A DNA stretch of 64,000 bases from Pedobacter sp014947265 (GCF_014947265.1 NZ_JADCNK010000012.1:62001-126000), one strand, 5' to 3'; counted from the first letter of the stretch, positions 50,642 to 59,916 are shown. Notes: generated from the sequence alone by a model not told the origin. Made by a program: numbers and translations.

Positions 50642-53600
50642 TTAAAGCTCCATTTTAACACCCAGGGTATATGTTCTCGGAATGGGTTGGCCATAACCTG
50701 TATCAACGCCATCGTAGCTCACCAATTCAGGATCCTGACCAGTGTAAGGCGTGATGGTGAAAATATTACTCACTGCACCGTATACGAAGAATTTGTTGAT
50801 TTTGATGTTCCTCCTATTGAGCAAATTACCCAGTTCGTAACCTAATGAAACCTGCCTTAATTTTAGGAATGAAGCATTCTCTAAAAAAAGATCCTGATCT
50901 GCACGGTATGGGATTACCGTACTCCAGGGATTGTAAAGTGGATATTTTGAGTAATCGCCACGTTTCTCCCAGAAAGTAATTTCTTTAACAGAACTGATAT
51001 CGGTATTACCTTCACGGTTAACAAAATCAAAATGGTTAGCCATCTCCTGGTTGATTAGCTTTCTTCCTAAATTAAAGTAGAGACTTGTAGCCAGACTCCA
51101 ATTTCCATATCTAAAATTGTTATCGAAACCACCTGCAAGGGTTGGTAATGAATGGCCTTTTAATACTTTATCGTTATCATCAATGGTATTATCTCCGTTT
51201 TGGTCTTTCCAACGCGGATCGCCGGCCTTTAAAACAATTCCCTTATATTTTAATTTTTGTCCGTTAACCGCTGGTACATCAGCATCTGAAGTATAAATGC
51301 CATTATTCTCTAATAACCAATATTGATCTACCGGCTGGCCAACTTTTAAAAATCTGTTCCCTATTACCAATTGATCCAATCCTCTTGGCAATGCTTTCAA
51401 TTCGTTAGCGTTGTGATTAAAATTTAAGGCCGAATTCCATGAAAATTTACTTTTCGCGATGATCTGAGCACTCACTGTAAAATCGATACCCATGTTGTTA
51501 ACAGACATTCCGCTTTCGATAGATTGTTTATAACCATATTCGGCATAAGCAGGGATCCCAATTAATTGGTTTTTATCGGTTTTGCTATAAAGGTCAACAG
51601 AAACGTGAAGACGGTTTTTCAACATTGCGACATCAGCACCAACATTAAGTTGATCTGAGTACGACCAGGGCACACCATAACCTACCCAGCCAAATTGATA
51701 AGGACGTGTTAAAACACCGAATGCATTATATCCGGGCACCGTTAAATTACCTGTATAACCAACTGAGGCGGTATATTGTGGCCCCTGTGTATAATTATCG
51801 TAACTAAAGGTGCGCCCCATTCTACCAACACTTGCACGCAATACCAAATCATCAACCAAGCTGTTATCTTTCAAAAACTCGTTTTTGATATTCCAGGCGG
51901 CCGAAATAGTTGGCGAATAAAACCAACGGCTTGTTGGTTGTGCATTTGAAGAGCCATCTAAACGTAATATGGCTGATAAGAAGTATTTATCGCTAAATGA
52001 GTAGTCGGCTTTTCCATAAAAAGACAATAAGTTATCTTCTGTTTTATCTAAAAACCGGTAAGTCAATTCTCTTGGAAAAGCAACTGGTGTTAAATAACCT
52101 CCATTATCCGTACCATCGTCATTTTTAGGTTTAGAATCCAGCAAATTGATTTTAATATAATCATTAACACCTTTATAAGCGTAGGCGTTACTATATTTAT
52201 AAATATCCCATTGCATGGATTGCCCTAAGGCAAAATGAAAATCGTGAACCTTATTCAGGTTTAAATCGTAAGTTACTTTGTTATCCATCATTAATCTTTG
52301 GCTAAAGCCATAATAATTGGATGCATAACTGTTTCCCTGCAAAAGCGTTCTGGCATAAAAAACATCTCTATAGCCCTCACTGTAATCGGCATTAAAAGAT
52401 GAAACCACCTTAAACCGGCCAAAAATCCCTTCTAATTTGGCATAACCCTGAATAGAGTTTGTTTTATTATCATCAAAACCTTTCTTATATTCTTGCAGGT
52501 ATGAACCATAGAAATCTTTATTCGGAGGTAGAGGCGCACTTAAATCAGGAAAATAATTAAGTTGTGCAAACCGGTCACGCAAGGTTTTATTTCTATCGCG
52601 GTTTAAACGGTTCGCATTAATCATAGTCGAAAACAACAACCATTTGGTTGGTTTCATATTGATATTGAAAGTGGCGCTATAACGGTCGATACCCGTTTGA
52701 TCTGCTACACCTTCACTTTTGGTATTGCCCAATGCAAACCTGAAGTTTGCTCTATCCGTACCGCCGGCAAGTGAGAAATTAATGCCATATACCAGCGCAT
52801 TTTTATAGTATAAATCTGTCCAGTCTGATTTTCCACTGTACACATTATTTAGCGAATCGCTTAAATATACCGGATACTCTTCATCATCAGAATATCTGCC
52901 ATTTGTGGTATATACATCATAAAAGCGCTGTCTGAACTCATTTTCATATTTACCGTTGATGGTATTTACAAATGGTTTTTGCACCATACCTATATACGAG
53001 TTGAAAGATATAGCGCGGTATTTACCCACTGCTGTTTTTGAGGTTAAAACAATTACCCCATTAACACCTCTAGGCCCGTAAACAGAAGTGGAACCTAAAT
53101 CTTTAAGTACCTCTACCGATGCAATATTATTCATATCAATACCGGACAACAAATTAGTTGCAGGACCGATTCTATTAAAATCGAATTGTTGTATGTCAAA
53201 AGCGAAAGGATGCTCCCGCACCAAGGGGATTCCATCGAGAACTACCAGAGGCTGAGCATCGTACAAATCCTTTTTAGATAATAGCGGCATTGCAGCTCCT
53301 CTAATAAACATGTTCTGAATAGAACCTGGTTCGCCTGAGGGTTCCTGAACATAAAGACCAGCAAAATTGCCCTTTAAATTTTGCTGCAATGAAATAGCAG
53401 GGAAGAGCGATAAATCTCTGGTGTCTTTTTGTACACCACCAGCCAATTTGTTGTAAAGTGTTTTTTTCCTGATCTGTTCAAGACTATCTTTTCGCAAAGA
53501 ATCTTTAGCCGACACGATCTTAATTTTCGTCGTATCCTGAAGGATCAAATAATTAATCGTTAGGCCTTTATGAAGTTTTCTACCTACCGAAAAAACCGGT

Positions 53601-53656
53601 AAAACGTTTAACGTAAACGCGGCAAAAAAAACAAGGCACGCCCATAAGTATCGCAT
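50642..53656 (-). CDS. SusC-like TonB-dependent transporter of unusual N terminus, first gene of the large operon
   Basis: A 1004-residue outer-membrane importer. The plug and barrel are standard (AQPLVVLDGIPLVREHP, SVYGPRGVNGVIVLTSK, barrel ending TYTLGVKMEL). The N terminus is not: after the signal peptide I see neither the carboxypeptidase-D-like domain nor the VVVGYGT-type box, only a charged linker (IKIVSAKDSLRKDSLEQIRK) leading to LFPAISLQQNLKGNFAGLYV. It may therefore contact TonB through a different segment. It is the first gene after the predicted promoter and the AAACGTTT operators, and it is followed by its SusD partner. Confidence 0.92.
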   Translation of the reverse strand: MRYLWACLVFFAAFTLNVLPVFSVGRKLHKGLTINYLILQDTTKIKIVSAKDSLRKDSLEQIRKKTLYNKLAGGVQKDTRDLSLFPAISLQQNLKGNFAGLYVQEPSGEPGSIQNMFIRGAAMPLLSKKDLYDAQPLVVLDGIPLVREHPFAFDIQQFDFNRIGPATNLLSGIDMNNIASVEVLKDLGSTSVYGPRGVNGVIVLTSKTAVGKYRAISFNSYIGMVQKPFVNTINGKYENEFRQRFYDVYTTNGRYSDDEEYPVYLSDSLNNVYSGKSDWTDLYYKNALVYGINFSLAGGTDRANFRFALGNTKSEGVADQTGIDRYSATFNINMKPTKWLLFSTMINANRLNRDRNKTLRDRFAQLNYFPDLSAPLPPNKDFYGSYLQEYKKGFDDNKTNSIQGYAKLEGIFGRFKVVSSFNADYSEGYRDVFYARTLLQGNSYASNYYGFSQRLMMDNKVTYDLNLNKVHDFHFALGQSMQWDIYKYSNAYAYKGVNDYIKINLLDSKPKNDDGTDNGGYLTPVAFPRELTYRFLDKTEDNLLSFYGKADYSFSDKYFLSAILRLDGSSNAQPTSRWFYSPTISAAWNIKNEFLKDNSLVDDLVLRASVGRMGRTFSYDNYTQGPQYTASVGYTGNLTVPGYNAFGVLTRPYQFGWVGYGVPWSYSDQLNVGADVAMLKNRLHVSVDLYSKTDKNQLIGIPAYAEYGYKQSIESGMSVNNMGIDFTVSAQIIAKSKFSWNSALNFNHNANELKALPRGLDQLVIGNRFLKVGQPVDQYWLLENNGIYTSDADVPAVNGQKLKYKGIVLKAGDPRWKDQNGDNTIDDNDKVLKGHSLPTLAGGFDNNFRYGNWSLATSLYFNLGRKLINQEMANHFDFVNREGNTDISSVKEITFWEKRGDYSKYPLYNPWSTVIPYRADQDLFLENASFLKLRQVSLGYELGNLLNRRNIKINKFFVYGAVSNIFTITPYTGQDPELVSYDGVDTGYGQPIPRTYTLGVKMEL

Positions 53657-53799
53657 AGTTAATGGATCTTTTAATTGGTAAAAAAATGATTTCTAAAACT
53701 TATTTTTTCGGAAACGGCAAGATATGTCCTAGGTTAAAAAGACAGGAATTCTGGTAGTAATAGTTAGGGATTCTCATAAAATTTAGTATTTGGTTAACT

Positions 53800-53831
53800 C
53801 AAATATATAATATACTAAAACGTTTTAACAA
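53800..53831 (-). promoter_or_regulatory. Predicted Bacteroidetes-type promoter of the large SusCD operon
   Basis: On the minus strand TTG (53831-53829) and TATATTTG (53807-53800) are 21 bases apart, matching the Bacteroidetes -33 (TTTG) and -7 (TAnnTTTG) elements. It would give a leader of about 140 nt before the SusC start at 53656. The operator at 53814-53829 fills the spacer. Confidence 0.6.
53814..53829. promoter_or_regulatory. Putative LacI-type operator, proximal site
   Basis: ACTAAAACGTTTTAAC has a perfect 12-nt palindromic core, TAAAACGTTTTA, with the CG centre usual for LacI-family sites. It lies between the predicted -33 and -7 boxes, a position where binding would block RNA polymerase. 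Confidence 0.7.
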
Positions 53832-54023
53832 TAAATTGTCATTTTTATGAAATTTTTATTAAATAGCACAATAATATTTAATTATACTAAAATAACTGTC
53901 AGCCAGACAAGTAAAAAGTAAATATTATCAAAATAATTTAAAAAATTAACATCCTATAAAACAGCATATAAGGATATTTTTCAACAATAATCCGAACAAT
54001 TTTAGGTTACAATTTCTTAAAAC

Positions 54024-54039
54024 ACTTAAACGTTTTAGT
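54024..54039. promoter_or_regulatory. Putative LacI-type operator, distal site
   Basis: ACTTAAACGTTTTAGT is a near-palindrome with one mismatch, centred 210 bp upstream of the proximal site. That spacing would allow looping between two bound dimers. It also lies about 150 bp downstream of the SulP stop codon. Confidence 0.65.
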
Positions 54040-54180
54040 AAAAAATTTGATTATGGACAAAGCGTTACCATTAAACTACCAGCAATAGTTTTGGTCTGTG
54101 CACAGTAATTACCCCTTATTATATTCTGCAGTGAGTATGGTTAAAATGGTGGTATACCTTAAACAAAAGCTTAACCTAAT

Positions 54181-55716
54181 TTATTGTTCAGTGGCTACCC
54201 GATAAGTAGGATCTTCTATAATATTTACTGCAATAATCTGATCAGCATTTTTCAGCAGGCGTTTACAGTCGTTACTCAGATGTTTTAATTGGAGTTTTTT
54301 ATCAACCGAACGGTAGCGTTCAGTTAGTTTATTCAGCGCATCAATGCCCGACATATCAAAAACGCGGCTATGCTTAAAATCAATAATAATATGCTGCGGA
54401 TCGTGTACTACATCAAACAGCTCATTGAAATTGGCAATCGATCCGAAAAACAAGGGACCAAATATTTCATAGGTTTTTACACCATCAACATCTATATGTT
54501 TGCTGGCACGTATCCGTTTAGAACTTTCCCAGGCGAAAACAAGCGCCGAAATAATTACTCCTACTAATACGGCAAGTGCCAGGTTATGCAGCCAAATCGT
54601 AATTACAGCCACCATTATACCTATAATAATATCCTGCACAGGCATTTTATTAATCACCTTAAAACTCATCCATTCAAAAGTGCCAATGGCTACCATCATC
54701 ATTACACCAACCAGCGCAGCCATAGGCACACGATCGATAACGGGGGCACCGATTAAAATAATGAGCAATATGGTTAGGGCCGCAATAATACCCGATAACC
54801 TTGCCCTCGCTCCTGCCGAAAGGTTAACCAACGTTTGTGCAATCATCGGGCAACCGCCCATCCCGGTAAAAAAACCATTGGCAATATTGGCAATTCCCTG
54901 TGCAATACTCTCCCTGTTCCCATTGCCTTTGGTTTCTGTAATTTCATCAACCAGGTTCAACGTAAGCAGGCCTTCTGTTAAGCCCACACCAGCCATAATA
55001 AGTGAATAAGGGAAAATGATCTTGAGCATATCCAGATTCAGCGGTACTTTCGGAATATGAAAGGGAGGAAAGCCACCATTTACTGAAGCAATATCTTTAA
55101 CGAGTTTGGTATCAATCCCAAAACATAAAACAACAAGAAAAACCACAATGATAGCCACCAGTGAGGATGGAATGGCTTTGGTTATTTTTGGGAGGATAAC
55201 CACTATGGCAACGGTGAGCAATACCAATGCCAGCATGATATATAAAGGCATACCACTCAACCATTCTACCTTACCATTAACAAGGGTTTTGAACTGTTCT
55301 AACTGCGACATGAATATAATAACCGCTAAACCGTTAACAAAACCGAACATTACGGGCTGTGGAACCAATCTGACAAATTTCCCAAGTTTAAACAGCCCAA
55401 CCATAATCTGGATTACACCTGCCAAAGCCACTGCTGCAAAAACATATTCTATACCCTGGCTTTTCATTAGAGCGATGAGCACAATTACTGTTGCACCTGC
55501 CCCACCGGAAACCAAACCTGGCCTGCCGCCTAAAACAGCCGTAACCAAGCCCATAATAAAAGCAGCGTACAAACCGGTTAAAGGAGGGAAACCCGCAAGA
55601 ATAGCAAATGATAGCGATTCAGGGATCATGGTCATGGCCACCGTTAAACCTGCAAGAATTTCAGTTCTGTAATTTATTTTCTTTGAAAAATCGAATAGTT
55701 GCAGGTAAGGCTTCAT
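54181..55716 (-). CDS. SulP-family anion transporter with STAS domain
   Basis: An inner-membrane transporter of 511 residues. The transmembrane part starts with the SulP signature (ILAGLTVAMTMIPESLSFAILAGFPPLTGLYAAF) and holds GLLTLNLVDEITETKGNGNRE further on. A C-terminal STAS domain (about 415-511, HIIIDFKHSRVFDMSGIDALN) is usual for the family. Substrates range over sulfate, bicarbonate and other anions and cannot be chosen from sequence. The open frame runs to 55848, but those residues come from a MITE-like repeat, so I start at the ATG at 55716. Confidence 0.9.
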   Translation of the reverse strand: MKPYLQLFDFSKKINYRTEILAGLTVAMTMIPESLSFAILAGFPPLTGLYAAFIMGLVTAVLGGRPGLVSGGAGATVIVLIALMKSQGIEYVFAAVALAGVIQIMVGLFKLGKFVRLVPQPVMFGFVNGLAVIIFMSQLEQFKTLVNGKVEWLSGMPLYIMLALVLLTVAIVVILPKITKAIPSSLVAIIVVFLVVLCFGIDTKLVKDIASVNGGFPPFHIPKVPLNLDMLKIIFPYSLIMAGVGLTEGLLTLNLVDEITETKGNGNRESIAQGIANIANGFFTGMGGCPMIAQTLVNLSAGARARLSGIIAALTILLIILIGAPVIDRVPMAALVGVMMMVAIGTFEWMSFKVINKMPVQDIIIGIMVAVITIWLHNLALAVLVGVIISALVFAWESSKRIRASKHIDVDGVKTYEIFGPLFFGSIANFNELFDVVHDPQHIIIDFKHSRVFDMSGIDALNKLTERYRSVDKKLQLKHLSNDCKRLLKNADQIIAVNIIEDPTYRVATEQ

Positions 55717-55789
55717 CAGTAAAATTATTAGCAACTGCAAATATCTAAAAAATTCTAACCTCTGCCATTGAAGACTCAATAGAATGGTC

Positions 55790-55906
55790 GTCATCTCGAC
55801 TGGAGCAACGCGAAGTGGAGAGATCTTTGTACTATTTATTGAAATCAAATTTAAAAGATTTTGCTTCGCAGAGCCTTCGGGTTCTCTACTGCGGTCGAAA
55901 TGAAGA
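55790..55906. repeat. Palindromic MITE-like element, copy 4
   Basis: It begins CGTCATCTCGACTGGAGC and ends GGTCGAAATGAAGAT, with GTGGAGAGATC inside. At 117 bp it is longer than copy 1. As in copy 1, a TATTGATTTTTAT-containing segment follows it. Confidence 0.7.
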
Positions 55907-56048
55907 TACTTCGAGACTATTCACCTTCTTTATTCATCTGTCCATTCATATTGATTTTTATAAAATAAATTATCCCTCAGACTGACATACGAAATAATTT
56001 TATTTAGTTCTTAAACAGGCTCTTAGATTAATCTAAAGTCCAGATTCT

Positions 56049-56127
56049 GAAGTCTATTGTGCAAAAAGAAACAAAACATACCTTGATGCCCTCTGCGTTA
56101 ATCTTTTAAATCTGGGGGACAAATAAA
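56049..56127. repeat. Direct repeat flanking the CocE-LytTR-LytS genes, left copy
   Basis: Shares GAAGTCTATTG, AAAGAAACAAAA, CTCTGCGTTAATCT and GTTAAATCTG-type words in the same order with 59838-59916. Confidence 0.65.
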
Positions 56128-56194
56128 CATCAGAAACTTACTGCAAATCTGTAGCATTCAGGTCTGGGTTACTAATCCGGACCAGTTACATGAT

Positions 56195-57949
56195 TTAAAA
56201 CAAACCTTCAACATCCGCCGAAAGACCAAGCTCAATAAAACTCTGTGTCGACCATTTAATTTCAAGTGGAGGGCCTGCATCTTTTATCGTTTCTGTACTC
56301 ACATCCTTACCGGTTCCATAATTGATCTGTGCAAAAGGATTTTTATCAATATTGAGCACTAAAAGCAACCTGCTACCTTTTTGCAGCTGCTTGCTGAATA
56401 CTCTCGACCTATGAAAAGGTATAGTTTCTAATTTCCCAGACTTAAGCAAGTTCCTTTTGCTCATATCATATGAGTAACTGGCTCTTCCTAAATAATAAGA
56501 GAGCTTAAAATATTTCCCTGATGGAGTAATTTCGTACAGAATGAGTCCTACATCCATATCCTTTTTGTTGATGATGGCTTTAAGCTGCCCCTCTAGTGCG
56601 CCTGATACTGAAACGACTTGATTAAATGGCTTCGTGATAAAAAACAGTCCATTAGATCTGTCGATCTCCTTTTTGATGATCGGATCAGGATAATAATCGT
56701 TGTAAAACTTAGTTCTATCGGCCAGATCAACCTGCTGATGCATGAAAATTTCTTTGGCTGGCTTTTGCTCCGACAGCATCATCCCGTTTTCAGCACTATC
56801 CAGATAAAAGCGGATGTGGTAATCCTCCATCTTTGCCAATGAAGAAGCATGCTTCCACTTATTTGCGCCCATTACCTCAAAATTGATCTTATCTTTTAAC
56901 AATGCAGGTTTCTTTCCGCCTTTAAGAATATAGTCGAGCCACTTGAAAGTGATTTCACGGGTATTGATTAGCGCTATTGAATCTACCTCATAATCTCTTA
57001 GCCTGGCTACTCCACCCACCTGCGATCCAAAATGATCATAAGGACCTATAATTAAATAATGTTCAGCTGACGGACTATACTTATAATGTTCGCGGAGATA
57101 TTCTAATGCAGAAACCTGTCCATCATCGTAATAACCGGTAATGCTGAGCACCGGAATATTGATGTGTTTAAAATCGCTACCATAGGGTACCATCGACTGC
57201 CAGTAGGTATCATAATCAGGGTGGCTAAGCCATTTCTGCAACAATGGATTTGGTGTGCCGTCAACGCTATCAATCTTATTATAAGCAGCCCCGCTATTCC
57301 ACCAATTAAACCTCATGTTGCGCCAGCGGACCTTGTCGTTATTTACCTCTTCATCAGTATATTTATTGTTGGTAATATAAAAGGCCCACTGGTAATTAGC
57401 GGCTAAAAAAACATTGTTTTCCATAGGCAAGCCAAGCCCTGGAATAGCCGCTACATAGGGCACAATGGTTTTTAATGCCGGATGCAGGTGTTTAGCCGCT
57501 GCCCATTGTGCAAAGCCTGAATAACTTCCACCATACATCCCCACCCTGCCATCGCTCCATGATTGTTGGATGATCCAATCAATAACTGCATTTACATCTT
57601 TGGTTTCATGTTCGTAAGGCACCGGCATATCGGAACTGAGCCGTTTTCCTCTTGCATCTGCAACAATACCAATATAACCATGATCAGCTGCATATTTGGC
57701 TTCCATCAAACTTCTATTTGTATTGGAATAGATAAAATAAAAGAGTGCTGCTGGTAATTTCTGTCGAACACCTTTTTTCCTCACCACTACAGCAGATAAA
57801 GTAATGCCGTATTTTGTTTTAATCATCACACTATCGTTAATGATGTAATTATTGCTATCGGGTAAGGTTAGTTTTTGTTGTGCAAAAGTTTCTATGCCCA
57901 TTATGAGGCATAGCACAGCCACACCCAGTTTTACTAAGTTTATTTTCAT
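56195..57949 (-). CDS. Exported CocE/NonD-family hydrolase (X-Pro dipeptidyl-peptidase S15-like)
   Basis: A 584-residue alpha/beta hydrolase with a signal peptide (KLGVAVLCLIMGIETFAQ). The nucleophile is S142 in MYGGSYSGFAQW, the aspartate is likely in YDDGQVSALEYLR and the histidine in GPYDHFG. A C-terminal jelly-roll domain (from about 380 to 584) completes the CocE/S15 plan. Members cleave esters, amides or proline-containing dipeptides and the substrate here is unknown. The start is the ATG at 57949, not the TTG two codons upstream. The two-component genes lie directly upstream on the same strand, 17 bp away, so the hydrolase may be part of that unit. Confidence 0.87.
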   Translation of the reverse strand: MKINLVKLGVAVLCLIMGIETFAQQKLTLPDSNNYIINDSVMIKTKYGITLSAVVVRKKGVRQKLPAALFYFIYSNTNRSLMEAKYAADHGYIGIVADARGKRLSSDMPVPYEHETKDVNAVIDWIIQQSWSDGRVGMYGGSYSGFAQWAAAKHLHPALKTIVPYVAAIPGLGLPMENNVFLAANYQWAFYITNNKYTDEEVNNDKVRWRNMRFNWWNSGAAYNKIDSVDGTPNPLLQKWLSHPDYDTYWQSMVPYGSDFKHINIPVLSITGYYDDGQVSALEYLREHYKYSPSAEHYLIIGPYDHFGSQVGGVARLRDYEVDSIALINTREITFKWLDYILKGGKKPALLKDKINFEVMGANKWKHASSLAKMEDYHIRFYLDSAENGMMLSEQKPAKEIFMHQQVDLADRTKFYNDYYPDPIIKKEIDRSNGLFFITKPFNQVVSVSGALEGQLKAIINKKDMDVGLILYEITPSGKYFKLSYYLGRASYSYDMSKRNLLKSGKLETIPFHRSRVFSKQLQKGSRLLLVLNIDKNPFAQINYGTGKDVSTETIKDAGPPLEIKWSTQSFIELGLSADVEGLF

Positions 57950-57966
57950 GATCAAAAAATTATAGT

Positions 57967-58659
57967 TTATATTTTAATGAGGCTCCTTAATTTAACAGCC
58001 CTCCGTTCTGAGATCCTGATTAAATTTCCCATCTTAAGCTCTACAAACATCCCCTTATCATCTTTTTTTATTGAACTGATGTAGTCGAGGTTAAATAATA
58101 TACTTCTGCTGGCTCTAAAAAATCTTTCACAATCGGGGTTTTCTTCGAGTTTGTTTAAGGAGGTTTTGAGCAATACCTGCTCCTTGCCGAAAAAGAGTCG
58201 CGCATAATTCTCTACCGACTCGATCAAATGCACATCTTTCCACTTTATGAGATGATGTTTGCCCCTGTCTTTTACAAAAATAGCTGTGCCATCATCCACG
58301 CTCATCTTTTCTATGGCTTTATCAATTGCACTTTTAAAACGTTCATCACGTACAGGTTTCATCAGGTAATCCATGGCACTTACTTCAAAAGCCTGCACCG
58401 CATAACTGTCGAAAGCCGTTACAAAAATCACCTGTGGCACATGTACCAGATTTTCTAACAGATCGAAACCCGAACGACCAGGCATCTGTATATCCAAAAA
58501 AATCAGTTCGGGTTTTAAAAGTCCGATAAGCTGTTCAGCCTCATCAGCATTAGCAGCCTCTCCCAATACAGTAATCTGAGGATAGCTTTTTAACATCCTC
58601 ATCAGCTCCTGCCTTGCGCCACGTTCATCGTCGATGATTAGCGTCCTAATGTTTCTCAT
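57967..58659 (-). CDS. LytTR-family response regulator
   Basis: A 230-residue DNA-binding response regulator. The receiver domain (1-120) has D10-D11, the phosphoacceptor D56 (LIFLDIQMPG), T in FVTAFDSYA and K in MDYLMKPV. The LytTR DNA-binding domain follows (about 130-230; WKDVHLIESVENYARLFF, RFFRASRSILFNLDYI). The start overlaps the stop of the kinase gene by 4 bp, so the two are translated together. LytTR regulators bind short direct repeats; none was identified by eye in nearby gaps. Confidence 0.94.
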   Translation of the reverse strand: MRNIRTLIIDDERGARQELMRMLKSYPQITVLGEAANADEAEQLIGLLKPELIFLDIQMPGRSGFDLLENLVHVPQVIFVTAFDSYAVQAFEVSAMDYLMKPVRDERFKSAIDKAIEKMSVDDGTAIFVKDRGKHHLIKWKDVHLIESVENYARLFFGKEQVLLKTSLNKLEENPDCERFFRASRSILFNLDYISSIKKDDKGMFVELKMGNLIRISERRAVKLRSLIKI

Positions 58660-59741
58660 CTGATCGGAATTTTAATTTCGGCGCAAACTTTTTGCTCCAT
58701 TTCATACAGGCTGAAAGAAGCACGGTGATGATAACTGAGATCGAGTCTTTCTTTCAGGTTATGAAGTCCGATTCCTGTAGTCGTTTTATCCTGTTCCAAT
58801 TTGCCCGGGTTTAAGACACAGATATTTACAAATCCATCATATTCCTTAATTATTACTTCAATCTTTCCACCATGTTTTTCTAAGGCAACTCCATGCTTTA
58901 CCGCATTTTCGACCAATGTTTGAATGCACAAACGTGGCACCATCAACCCGGAAAGCGAAATATCGATATCCAAATTGTAAGTTAATCTTTTTTCCATTCT
59001 CAAAGCTTCCAGCTCCAGGTAATCTCTAACCAGGTCTACTTCTTCATTTAACCTGATGAGCATGGCACTACCCTTATATAATCCGCTGCGCAACAGTTCG
59101 CTTAACAGATCAATTGCCCTACCTGCAGCATCGGGGCGGGTGTAAACCAAAGATTTTATATTATTGAGTGCATTAAATAGAAAATGGGGGTTTAACTGAG
59201 CAGAAAGATTGTCCAACTGCGATTGTTTAAAGCTAAGCTCCAGTCTGGCATTTTCTACCGATAACCTGATTTCTCTTTTTGCATAATGGTAAAGATGGTA
59301 AGCCAAAAGCCATATGGCCATTAAGCGGATGCCAGCTACAAAAATACCAAGAGCATTTATACTAAAAAAATCGGCAAACAACTGTGCTGGATGGCTCAGA
59401 AACAACAGCCTCACCAGGTACAATTTACCAGTGGTAACAAGCAGATAAAAAATACCCATTACCGGAATAACGATCAACATCCGCCAGATCAGTTTCTCTA
59501 TTGAAAGATCCTGCCAACGGTTTTTGTTTGCAAAATTACGGTACAAATGGGTAATCAAAATGTACATCAGCACATCCGAAACAAACTGCACAACAGCCAA
59601 ATCGAATCTAAAATTACCTGCAGCAGACCAACCCTGGAATGCCCAATATAAAGCCGCCACCGACCAGCCAATTAGCTGACATTTCCAATAAAGTGATATG
59701 TAGAATTTCTTTACCAAAATTTTCTGCGCTGAACAAAACAA
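58656..59741 (-). CDS. LytS/YehU-type sensor histidine kinase
   Basis: A 361-residue inner-membrane kinase with about four membrane segments in residues 20-155, a short coiled-coil linker, then the His_kinase domain with H186 in QLNPHFLFNALNNIKSL, and a GHKL ATPase domain (LCIQTLVENAVKHGV, GIGLHNLKERLDL). It has no large external sensor domain, so it may sense membrane state or work with a partner. The start codon is TTG; another TTG eight codons later is also possible. The partner is the LytTR regulator encoded next. Confidence 0.92.
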   Translation of the reverse strand: MFCSAQKILVKKFYISLYWKCQLIGWSVAALYWAFQGWSAAGNFRFDLAVVQFVSDVLMYILITHLYRNFANKNRWQDLSIEKLIWRMLIVIPVMGIFYLLVTTGKLYLVRLLFLSHPAQLFADFFSINALGIFVAGIRLMAIWLLAYHLYHYAKREIRLSVENARLELSFKQSQLDNLSAQLNPHFLFNALNNIKSLVYTRPDAAGRAIDLLSELLRSGLYKGSAMLIRLNEEVDLVRDYLELEALRMEKRLTYNLDIDISLSGLMVPRLCIQTLVENAVKHGVALEKHGGKIEVIIKEYDGFVNICVLNPGKLEQDKTTTGIGLHNLKERLDLSYHHRASFSLYEMEQKVCAEIKIPIR

Positions 59742-59837
59742 CGAAAACTAATTTTAAGAAAAAAGACAAAGTACAGGAGCGTAAGATTTTGGGGGATGAG
59801 TGGTTTTTAGTCAGGAGTAAAGGGATGGAATTAGTCC

Positions 59838-59916
59838 GAAGTCTATTGCATCAAAGAAACAAAAAATATCTTGGTGCGCTCTGCGTTAATCTGTTAAATC
59901 TGCGGGAGAAACAAAA
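59838..59916. repeat. Direct repeat flanking the CocE-LytTR-LytS genes, right copy
   Basis: Matches 56049-56127 in order and orientation with scattered differences. The two copies bracket the three-gene unit. Confidence 0.65.

Larger units (their letters stand above)
53657..54180. other. Control region of the large SusCD operon
   Basis: A 524-bp, very AT-rich gap with no gene, between the SulP gene and the first SusC, both on the minus strand. It contains a recognisable Bacteroidetes promoter and two copies of an AAACGTTT-centred palindrome. Confidence 0.75.
55717..56194. other. Repeat-rich intergenic region without genes
   Basis: This 478-bp gap holds a MITE-like element (55790-55906), a segment repeated at 325-363 (55943-55980) and the left copy of a ~79-bp direct repeat (56049-56127). 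No gene is apparent. Confidence 0.7.

Noticed and set aside
55717..55848. N-terminal extension of the SulP transporter
   Set aside because: The extra 44 residues are translated from a MITE-like repeat, while the ATG at 55716 fits the family start.
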